Part shown: positions 1 through 5,088 of the stretch, one piece after another | Layout: the number at the start of each line of letters is the position of its first letter | Position numbering within the stretch: position 1 is the stretch's first letter | NCBI GenBank assembly: GCA_937967705.1 | Contig: CALCJG010000103.1 | Coordinates: 1 to 7,719, forward strand | Reading direction: 5' to 3' | Origin: an uncultured Spirochaetia bacterium | Lineage (GTDB): Bacteria > Spirochaetota > UBA4802 > JAGODF01 | Length of the DNA: 7,719 nucleotides | Made by a program: the position numbers and the translations under genes | Notes under the pieces: model-generated | Told to the model about the DNA's origin: nothing | Seen by the model: only the letters and a program-made list of their open reading frames with translations | Databases searched by the model: none

Positions 1-293
1 ACGGATTGAATGAAGTTTTTCAGGATCAGGATGTTTCCGACCAGCGCATTCCCTTCGAACAGGAAGAAGAAGGTCGATTTATGACGGAGCAGGAAGGCCC
101 TGATCTTTTCCAGCTCCTCTTCGCTGCTCTGATTCAGTTTATGGGGAAGAATATTGTTCCTTTTGCGCAGTTCATAAAAGGCCTCCGATTCCAGCTCGAT
201 GGCCAGGTCGAAATACTCCGGTTTGTAGGTTACCAGCCTAAGGGGCACCGTTGCGAAGGGGGCTCCCCGGTATACATATCTCGTATCACCCAT
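1..293 (-). CDS. GNAT-family acetyltransferase, N-terminal part (cut by left window edge)
   Basis: Ninety-seven codons are visible from an ATG at 293 to the window edge, with no stop. Residues 17-43 read as the first strand and helix of a GNAT fold (VPLRLVTYKPEYFDLAIELE). After a charged helix (about 58-70) comes the strand pair FFFLFEGNALVGNILI (75-90), the usual beta2-turn-beta3 hairpin before the acetyl-CoA-binding motif. The R/Q-x-x-G-x-G/A acetyl-CoA loop would lie outside the window, so neither substrate nor activity can be judged. GNAT enzymes move an acetyl group from acetyl-CoA to an amine. No other ATG, GTG or TTG lies just upstream in frame. The Shine-Dalgarno is poor: purine-rich GGAGGAAGGGG lies about 30 nt before the ATG. 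The gap to the preceding gene is 387 bp, so co-transcription is uncertain. The family call is an inference from half a domain, with no search behind it. Confidence 0.7.
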   Translation of the reverse strand, partial: MGDTRYVYRGAPFATVPLRLVTYKPEYFDLAIELESEAFYELRKRNNILPHKLNQSSEEELEKIRAFLLRHKSTFFFLFEGNALVGNILILKNFIQS

Positions 294-680
294 GAGCGTT
301 TCCGGCCGTGATCCCCCCGATCCCCTTCCTCCATGCGAACATGCACCCTTCCCTCGGCCCCGCGGAAGGCTGGGCCTCTGCATTCAGGATGTCCATGCGA
401 AAGATCAAAAGGCATACGTTCATAAAGTCCCAGGCAATCGTGTAAAATCTCGTTAATGTTCCCCGCAATCCTTTCGAGAGTAAACTGTTTCGACGCCAGG
501 TCAAGAGAAATAAGGTTTCGCGGGGATATTCCAAGCGGGTTACAATGTTTTTTTCCAGGACGCCGCTTATTACAGCGGCTGTACGGCTGGAAACCCATTA
601 CATCGGCATTGCCGCGGATCAGGCCGGTCATCCTTCCGGAACGAACTGCAATTACTCCCGAAGATTGGAGGCGTCATCCA
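294..680. other. Intergenic stretch, no convincing gene
   Basis: This 387-bp gap separates the two-helix membrane protein gene from the GNAT gene. Two minus-strand frames stay open through much of it (about 230-631 and 286-534), but both run over the GNAT start in another frame and neither has a recognisable fold or a good ribosome-binding site. Part of one frame (around 410-500) has a protein-like mix of residues, so an old decayed gene is possible but not shown. A 6-bp-stem hairpin lies at 562-579. I saw no clear promoter. Confidence 0.5.
562..579. repeat. Short perfect hairpin, GCCGCT/AGCGGC
   Basis: A 6-bp perfect GC-rich stem with a 6-nt AT-rich loop lies about 100 bp downstream of the membrane-protein stop. 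A run of seven T lies at 548-554, but on the plus strand it precedes the stem and on the minus strand it reads as A. The element therefore lacks the U-tract of an intrinsic terminator in either direction. It may be a 3'-end structure or chance. Confidence 0.3.
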
Positions 681-1214
681 TCAGGTTGCCCTCTTTACAC
701 AAAGGACCGTTCCGGAGAGGGGAAGGCGTTCTATGACGAAGACATCGCCGATACGGACCGAATCCCTTTCCGGCAGGCTGATGACTGCGGAAAATCCGGC
801 CACCTCGGCGTAATAGCTCATATCCTCCGAATTCGGGTCTTCTAGGACCGACGACACCTCCCCGGTATAGGTTTCCTTTCGACCGTTCTTCAGGTCCGCG
901 GACAGCGCCGATGATGCGACGAGATATCTTCTGTTCATGGCGAAGGAAATCAAGAGACCCGCCATGAAGACAAGCAGCACGATACCGTATTCCGAGGCAA
1001 AAATGCCCAGGCCCTTCCACAAGGCCCCCAGAAGGGCAAGGGCAAGAAGCACAACACCCGTCACCGGCAGGAATTTTTCGAACACCACCCTCTTCCGTAT
1101 CCTCTCTTTCAGGGCCCTGACATCCTCGGAATTGAGTTCCCCGATTCGACCTTCCGCCCGGATACAGGACATATTCAGTTTATTAAAGGGAACGATGTAA
1201 TCTTTCACACGCAT
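681..1214 (-). CDS. Small two-helix membrane protein of unknown function
   Basis: I do not recognise this 177-residue protein. Residues 1-49 are a polar N-terminus ending in a basic patch (RIRKR). Two hydrophobic segments follow at about 50-71 (LPVTGVVLLALALLGALW) and 75-93 (YGIVLLVFMAGLLISFAM), with a very short turn between them and NRR after the second. By the positive-inside rule both ends face the cytoplasm. Residues 100-177 look like a small beta-rich soluble domain (AVISLPERDSVRIGDVFVIE, then SGTVLCVKRA). Start choice is uncertain. The ATG at 1214 sits almost on top of its only Shine-Dalgarno-like motif, GGGAG, whereas the GTG at 1208 (codon 3) lies 7 nt from it and fits better. The gene follows the VOC gene after 308 bp, so it may have its own promoter. 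The two-helix hairpin plus cytoplasmic domain suggests an accessory or sensor role at the membrane, but nothing identifies it. Confidence 0.75.
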   Translation of the reverse strand: MRVKDYIVPFNKLNMSCIRAEGRIGELNSEDVRALKERIRKRVVFEKFLPVTGVVLLALALLGALWKGLGIFASEYGIVLLVFMAGLLISFAMNRRYLVASSALSADLKNGRKETYTGEVSSVLEDPNSEDMSYYAEVAGFSAVISLPERDSVRIGDVFVIERLPLSGTVLCVKRAT

Positions 1215-1522
1215 TCTCCCGTTCTTGAATGATCAATGTCATTTGACCATAGGGACGATTGAACCAGCAGCCCACACGACTTCCCGTACTCCTTCGCTAT
1301 CTCCTGCCGCCCTATAGTACCGCCCGATGTTATACGGGAGCCCCGTTGTGATCACGAAAGCCGAATTTACTCCATTCTTTCAGTAAAAAAACCCGGCATT
1401 CATCAAACCATTCTTTTCTCATCGCGGTCATGAAGGTAAGATTATTGCAGGGCGCCAGACTGCACCGCCTCATCTGCACCTTGCTCCCAGCGCCAGGGAC
1501 ATGGGCCTGGAGCGCCCCCAGG
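1215..1522. other. Intergenic stretch with a possible gene remnant
   Basis: These 308 bp lie between the VOC stop and the membrane-protein start. On the minus strand a short open frame gives MRKEWFDECRVFLLKEWSKF (about 1420-1360) and ends at a TAA near 1330. A different frame then gives RQEIAKEYGKSCGLLVQSSL (about 1315-1255). Both look protein-like but are in different frames and broken by stops. They could be remains of a decayed gene, but I recognise no family. No well-formed promoter was found. Confidence 0.35.
1506..1522 (-). other. Hairpin directly after the VOC stop codon
   Basis: The minus-strand sequence CCTGGGGGCGCTCCAGG starts at the base after the VOC TAG stop. It can fold into a 7-bp stem (one G-U pair) with a 3-nt loop. 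No U-tract follows, so it is not a standard intrinsic terminator. It could stabilise the 3' end or mark a processed end. Confidence 0.35.
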
Positions 1523-1921
1523 CTATTCCCAGAAGTCCGAGGCGATCTCAATCAAATTACCCTCCGGGTCCGTGACCATGGCGGAGCGCATCTTCCAGGG
1601 TTCATCCCGGGGGGCGTAGACCTCCGCGGCCCCCTGCTCCACCAGGCGCCGGAAAAGGGCATCGACATTATCCGGCTTCCCCACGTTGAGGGCCAGCTCG
1701 AAGGTGCCGTTGATCCCCCGGGTAAAGGAAGGGTTTTTGCCCAGGAGACCCGGCAGGTATTTCCTGTCGTACATGGCGAAGCGAATCCCCTCATGTTTAA
1801 ACTCCGCGTAGGGCCCCGCCCCGTCCCATTCGATATCAATGCCGATGACCTCATTGTAAAACTGAACCATGGCCGGGAGGTCCTCCACGAACAGGCCTAT
1901 CATGTTAAATTTCACTTTCAT
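1523..1921 (-). CDS. VOC superfamily (glyoxalase/bleomycin-resistance fold) protein
   Basis: The 132-residue product has the length of a single two-module VOC protein. The first beta-alpha-beta-beta-beta module spans about 3-55 (NMIGLFVEDLPAMVQFYNEV, then YAEFKHEGIRFAMYD). The second spans about 72-130 (GTFELALNVGKPDNVDALF, then the hallmark DPEGNLIEI at 118-126). VOC proteins include glyoxalase I, extradiol dioxygenases, epimerases and drug-binding resistance proteins, so the fold does not give the reaction. The final metal-ligand position (Glu125) is present. The usual first-strand histidine is replaced by Met7, so a classical mononuclear metal centre is doubtful, and a non-metal binding protein or divergent enzyme is possible. 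The start is well supported, with AGGAG 6 nt before the ATG. The lipoprotein gene ends 51 bp upstream on the same strand, so the two are probably one transcript. No signal peptide is seen, so the protein is cytoplasmic. Family confidence is high; specific function is unknown. Confidence 0.9.
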   Translation of the reverse strand: MKVKFNMIGLFVEDLPAMVQFYNEVIGIDIEWDGAGPYAEFKHEGIRFAMYDRKYLPGLLGKNPSFTRGINGTFELALNVGKPDNVDALFRRLVEQGAAEVYAPRDEPWKMRSAMVTDPEGNLIEIASDFWE

Positions 1922-1972
1922 TAAGGGCTCCTTTTGGATGGAATGATGATTCCGGCATCCCGCACATCCCCC

Positions 1973-3223
1973 CTACCGAAAGACGGGGGTGCCCCGGGTG
2001 ATCCGGCCGGTGTATTTATCCCCATGCCCCCGGAGGACGCAGCGGGTGATGGTCATCATCGGAAAGACGGCTTCCAGGGTCACCTTTTTGCCGTCGATCA
2101 CGACGAAGAGCTTATCCCCCATGTTGATCTTCCCGGCGGACTTTCCCGTGGAGACGATGATCTCCCGCCCCTTGATCTCCCGCACCTTGCCGATGAGCTG
2201 CCCCGCGATGTCGACCTTTACGGTGTCCGTCTCCTTATCCGCCCTGCCCCGTAGGATATCGGCGAGGAGCCCCTTCTTATGAAAGCTCGCGTCGAAGTTT
2301 TTCAGGGGAACCTGCTCCTCCCCCGTCTGCCAGAAGAGCATCCTGAGGGCCTCATCGGTGCCGTCGTATCTCCCGTCCGGGGTTACCACCATCCAGTTCT
2401 TCCCGTCGAGGAGGATGAACTGCCCCAGGAGCTTACACGTTTTCAGATCGAAGAAGCGGACCATGATGGAGGCGCAGTTGAGGTAGATATTGCCCCGCTT
2501 ATCGGTCTGCCCCGCGCCCATGCCCTGAAGCAGGGTGTTCAGCCTGTAACCGCCCATCCCCTGGGGGAACAGGGAGAAGCCGCCCGAATCCTCCCTGAGG
2601 GCGGGCGGCAGGGGATACTGGGCCGCCATCATCATCTCCGGCATCTTAATGAAGACGAGGTTCTGTTCGGCCTTCAGCGTGAGGCCGGACATGCCGAATT
2701 TCTTGAGCTGCGCCACCATGGTCCCGTGCCGGCTGAAATAGGGCGAGGCAAACCCCTCCAGGACGATCGATCTGCCCGTCTTTTTATCGGTCACGACCAT
2801 CCTGATGCCGGAGGAGCCGGCGTGGTATCTCATCTGAACGTCATAGCGTTCATCCTTCTTCTGGAGGGCGGCGGCCTGCCGTTTCTTCAGCTCCACCAGC
2901 CGGTCCTGTCCGAGTATTTCCATGGACAGCGTTGACGAGTCCACCCGGAAGGTGTATTTCCTCACCTTCGGAACGTACCCCGACATAAAGCCACCATCCC
3001 CGAGAGTGTAGGAATACAGGATCAGGGAGTTGTCGTCCGCGGACAGTTCCGCTTCGGTAACCGTGATGAACTCGTCGCGGCTCTTCTTCTTTAAATCAAT
3101 GGCGATATCGACGGATTTATCCTTCGAAGTGATGGTGGCCAGGGGTACTATCTTTACCGAGGAACAACCGATTCCGGATACCAACAGAAGGGAAAGTAAA
3201 GGAAGGAACGCTTTTTTTAACAT
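1973..3223 (-). CDS. Lipoprotein with WD40/caspase-associated module and FlgT-like C-terminal domain
   Basis: The 416-residue protein begins with a lipoprotein signal: basic MLKK, a hydrophobic core, then VSGIGC-SS with Cys20 as the lipidated residue. No Asp follows it, so in a Gram-negative cell the outer membrane is the expected site. Residues 36-265 are beta-rich with propeller-like pieces (AELSADDNSLILYSY at 58-72; MVRFFDLKTCKLLGQFILL at 254-272), perhaps a degenerate beta-propeller. Residues 266-325 (LDGKNWMVVTPDGRYDGTDE, then a segment like FDASFHKKGLLADIL) resemble the 'W-V-x-x-T-P-D/E-G-x-Y' module that follows WD40 repeats in caspase/WD40 proteins. Residues 342-416 (IGKVREIKGREIIVSTGKSA, then MGDKLFVV) resemble the small beta-barrel of FlgT-C-type surface lipoproteins. 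No peptidase or caspase domain is present, so a structural or ligand-binding role is more likely than catalysis. The start has GGAG 7 nt upstream, and VOC follows after 51 bp. Lipoprotein status is secure; domain matches are from memory of family patterns. Confidence 0.88.
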   Translation of the reverse strand: MLKKAFLPLLSLLLVSGIGCSSVKIVPLATITSKDKSVDIAIDLKKKSRDEFITVTEAELSADDNSLILYSYTLGDGGFMSGYVPKVRKYTFRVDSSTLSMEILGQDRLVELKKRQAAALQKKDERYDVQMRYHAGSSGIRMVVTDKKTGRSIVLEGFASPYFSRHGTMVAQLKKFGMSGLTLKAEQNLVFIKMPEMMMAAQYPLPPALREDSGGFSLFPQGMGGYRLNTLLQGMGAGQTDKRGNIYLNCASIMVRFFDLKTCKLLGQFILLDGKNWMVVTPDGRYDGTDEALRMLFWQTGEEQVPLKNFDASFHKKGLLADILRGRADKETDTVKVDIAGQLIGKVREIKGREIIVSTGKSAGKINMGDKLFVVIDGKKVTLEAVFPMMTITRCVLRGHGDKYTGRITRGTPVFR

Positions 3224-3234
3224 GGTCTCACTCC

Positions 3235-3260
3235 GGGGCCCTGCGGCAGGTCTGTGCCCC
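3235..3260 (-). promoter_or_regulatory. 5'-UTR hairpin abutting the lipoprotein Shine-Dalgarno
   Basis: In the predicted leader RNA, GGGGC (3260-3256) pairs with GCCCC (3239-3235). This encloses an ACAGA bulge and an inner CCTG/CAGG stem with a 3-nt loop. The next bases, 3234-3231, are the GGAG Shine-Dalgarno itself. A stable stem ending exactly at the ribosome-binding site could limit or gate translation initiation. The structure is read directly; regulation is inferred. Confidence 0.4.
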
Positions 3261-3288
3261 CATAAGATGCATGACTAAACTTTATCTG

Positions 3289-3317
3289 ATCCTACAAAAG
3301 CATAAATATTTTATCAA
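3289..3317 (-). promoter_or_regulatory. Candidate sigma70-type promoter for the lipoprotein-VOC unit
   Basis: A TTGATA -35 box (3317-3312, 5 of 6 to consensus) is followed by a 17-nt spacer and a TAGGAT -10 box (3294-3289, 4 of 6). Transcription would start near 3282, giving a leader of about 58 nt that contains the hairpin beside the Shine-Dalgarno. A second, perfect -10 hexamer TATAAT lies upstream at 3424-3419 but has no good -35 at normal spacing. The region is AT-rich, which raises the chance of false matches. Confidence 0.5.
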
Positions 3318-3344
3318 CAATTTTTTGCCTGATGTCAGGATAGC

Positions 3345-3359
3345 TTAATCCTGGATTAA
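3345..3359. repeat. Inverted repeat, possible operator
   Basis: TTAATCC-T-GGATTAA is a perfect 7-bp inverted repeat with a 1-nt centre, about 28 bp upstream of the candidate -35 box at 3317. That is a plausible place for an activator or repressor site. A second, shorter inverted repeat (CCTGA-TG-TCAGG, 3328-3339) lies between them. Arms this short arise by chance several times in a window of this size, so the call rests on position. Confidence 0.3.
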
Positions 3360-3505
3360 CGATCGATTTTGCATTTGATGTTTTTTATAGACTGCCAAAG
3401 GATGGTTTTTCTGTATAAATTATAAGGTAGTTCAATGACGAAACCATCAACTGTCTTACAATAATTATTCTTGCGCCAGAATGAACCATACCCACAAAAG
3501 AATGA

Positions 3506-3757
3506 TCAATGAAGTTCATTGCGAGCAACAGGTCCTTTAACAGGAGAGCATTCCTCGACTATTTTAACAAGGAGCCGGAGAGAATCAAAGAGTTTATCAA
3601 ATTCCATATTCAGCTTGTACAATTCCATCGCAATCTCAATATTTCCATCACGAGCCGTTTTTAGAAACCGCATTATTTCCTCATCGGGACCTTCTATTGA
3701 CGGCAAGAATTCTTTCTCTTTTCTTGCTACTGGCGATTCCAGTTTTTTCTTTGCCAT
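3506..3757 (-). CDS. Small hypothetical protein (83 aa) downstream of the cyclase
   Basis: I do not recognise this protein. It has a lysine-rich N-terminus (MAKKKLESPVARKEKEF). A mostly helical, charged and leucine-rich core follows at about 24-70 (DEEIMRFLKTARDGNIEIAM, then LYKLNMEFDKLFDSLRLLVK), and then a short polar tail. No signal peptide or membrane segment is present, so it should be a small cytoplasmic helical protein, perhaps one that forms helical bundles or binds a partner. The start is well supported: GAGG lies 8 nt before the ATG. It sits 142 bp after the adenylate cyclase stop on the same strand, with no terminator-like hairpin between, so it may be read from the signalling operon or from its own promoter in that gap. 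A role in the cAMP circuit is possible from position only. Base composition is more AT-rich than the lipoprotein and VOC genes. Confidence 0.7.
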   Translation of the reverse strand: MAKKKLESPVARKEKEFLPSIEGPDEEIMRFLKTARDGNIEIAMELYKLNMEFDKLFDSLRLLVKIVEECSPVKGPVARNELH

Positions 3758-3793
3758 ACTAACTTCCTCATGCGGTCAGAGTATTTATCAATC

Positions 3794-3858
3794 AAGTCAT
3801 CAACCGGGAATTCCCGATGAAAATGAGATTTCATGAATAACGACTGTTTAAGTCATCA
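3794..3858. repeat. Direct repeat TGATGACTTRA upstream of the 83-aa gene
   Basis: On the minus strand TGATGACTT occurs twice, at 3858-3850 and 3802-3794, 56 bp apart, each followed by a purine and A. An inverted copy of the GATGAC core lies at 3884-3889. A 9-mer repeated within a 142-bp gap is uncommon by chance, so this is a candidate regulator site for the small gene. Confidence 0.35.
3805..3816. repeat. 12-bp perfect palindrome CGGGAATTCCCG
   Basis: The palindrome is centred about 54 bp upstream of the 83-aa gene's ATG and beside one copy of the TGATGACTT repeat. It could be an operator half of a larger site (TCAT before it and ATGA after it are also complementary). A palindrome of this length is expected once or twice by chance in 7.7 kb. 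Confidence 0.25.
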
Positions 3859-3899
3859 GAAATACCACAGACGGTTGAGAGCAGATGACCGCCATTGAT

Positions 3900-5084
3900 C
3901 TAATTCTGAGTCTCGAGCAAAGCGCAGAGTTCATGGAACTTTTCATTGGGAACCTGCCCCTCTTCATCTTTCGAGAGATTCTTGTGAATACCCTTGACGA
4001 AGAACATGTCGATTTGACCCTTGTTTTTCGCCTCGACCTTTCCCCGATGCTCTGTTACAAAAAAGTCTTTGACCATTTCGTTCGTATAAGCGGATATATT
4101 GATCTTCCCTATATCCCCGTGTGTCTCCATCCTGCTGGCTATGTTTACCGAATCACCCCATACATCGTAGGCAAACTTTCTTTCACCGATGATACCGGCC
4201 ATCAACGGACCGGTATTGATCCCGATCCTGATCTCCCAAACGTCTTCACCGTTTCTTCTTTTGTTCTCATTTTTGAGTCGCATGATCTGAAGTATTTCCA
4301 TTGCCGCCAATACGGCATCGACATGGCTTGTAGCTCGAGGGACGGGAACCCCGCCGGTAAACATATAAGAGTCGCCGATGGTTTTCAGTTTTTCCAGCTT
4401 GAACTTATTGACAACCATATCAAAAAAACTAAAACACTCGTCCAGCTCCTTTATCAGCCTCTCGGGAGACATTTTTTCCACAATAGAGGTAAATCCTACA
4501 AAATCCGTAAAAACGATAGAAACAGATTTATAGGACACCGGCTTAACATAACCGGTAGTTTTCAGCTCTTCAATAACGGCCGCTGGCAGGACATTAAGGA
4601 GGAGCTGGTCGATCCGCTTCTTATCCTCGATCAGAGACTGATTGGCCTCCTCAAGTTTAAGATTGTTATGTTCCAGCTCATGCTGCAGACGGCTGAGCTT
4701 CAGGTGAGTCTCCACCCTGGCCAGCACCTCCTCCATCTGGAAGGGCTTGGTTATATAATCCACACCGCCCACGGCAAAGGCCTTAACCTTGTCCAGTGTT
4801 TCAGAGAGGGCGCTTATGAAAATCACCGGCACACCATTTAATTTTTCGTCGGATTTTAAATGCCTGCAGACCTCGTACCCGTCCATCTCCGGCATTGTGA
4901 TATCCAGCAAAATCAGGTCGGGAGTTTCTCCCCGCGCCCCCTGCAGGGCCAGTTTTCCGCTGGGTGCAGGTCGTACCTTATACCCGTTGTCCTTGAGCAT
5001 TCCGCTCAGCACCTGCAGATTGGCCGGAGTATCGTCCACGATGAGGACGTTTCCCCTGGATGAATCATTGGAATGGTCTGCCAT
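3900..5084 (-). CDS. Response regulator-adenylate cyclase fusion (REC + class III cyclase)
   Basis: The 394-residue cytoplasmic protein has three parts. Residues 11-128 are a receiver domain with acidic pair Asp17/Asp18, phospho-acceptor Asp61 (LLDITMPEMDG), Ser91 and Lys113 (TKPF). Residues 130-175 are a charged coiled-coil linker ending in LLLNVLPAAVIEEL, typical of the signalling helix before cyclase domains. Residues 184-366 are the class III nucleotide cyclase domain. Metal-binding aspartates are Asp194 (FTDFVGFT) and Asp238 (KTIGDSYMF). Base-specifying residues are Lys234 and Asp307 (YDVWG), the adenylate pair; guanylate cyclases carry Glu and Cys there. Transition-state residues are Asn314 and Arg318 (VNIASRM). 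It should convert ATP to cAMP under control of receiver phosphorylation. It starts 4 bp after the hybrid kinase stop, with AAAGGAG inside the kinase's last codons, so the two are co-transcribed and probably translationally coupled. No key residue is missing. Confidence 0.95.
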   Translation of the reverse strand: MADHSNDSSRGNVLIVDDTPANLQVLSGMLKDNGYKVRPAPSGKLALQGARGETPDLILLDITMPEMDGYEVCRHLKSDEKLNGVPVIFISALSETLDKVKAFAVGGVDYITKPFQMEEVLARVETHLKLSRLQHELEHNNLKLEEANQSLIEDKKRIDQLLLNVLPAAVIEELKTTGYVKPVSYKSVSIVFTDFVGFTSIVEKMSPERLIKELDECFSFFDMVVNKFKLEKLKTIGDSYMFTGGVPVPRATSHVDAVLAAMEILQIMRLKNENKRRNGEDVWEIRIGINTGPLMAGIIGERKFAYDVWGDSVNIASRMETHGDIGKINISAYTNEMVKDFFVTEHRGKVEAKNKGQIDMFFVKGIHKNLSKDEEGQVPNEKFHELCALLETQN

Positions 5085-5088
5085 AACG

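Noticed and set aside
548..579. T-run plus GC hairpin as an intrinsic terminator
   Set aside because: The T-run precedes the stem on the plus strand and is an A-run on the minus strand, so the order is wrong for termination in both directions.
230..631. Minus-strand open frame of 133 codons upstream of the GNAT gene
   Set aside because: It overlaps the GNAT start in another frame, lacks a good ribosome-binding site and turns Arg/Gly-rich and low in structure at its end. The GNAT frame is much more protein-like where they overlap.
1430..1924. Plus-strand open frame of 164 codons
   Set aside because: It is antisense to the VOC gene, which has a clear fold and ribosome-binding site on the other strand.
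2279..2935. Plus-strand open frame of 218 codons
   Set aside because: It is antisense to the lipoprotein; its His/Gly/Pro-rich composition is typical of a shadow of GC-rich coding DNA.
3320..3339. CCTGA/TCAGG hairpin next to a T-run as a terminator
   Set aside because: On the plus strand the T-run comes before the stem, and on the minus strand the stem is followed by A residues. The stem is only 5 bp.
3885..4841. Plus-strand open frame of 318 codons
   Set aside because: It lies antisense to the cyclase domain and linker, shows no recognisable fold, and the opposite strand carries an unmistakable cyclase with all catalytic residues.
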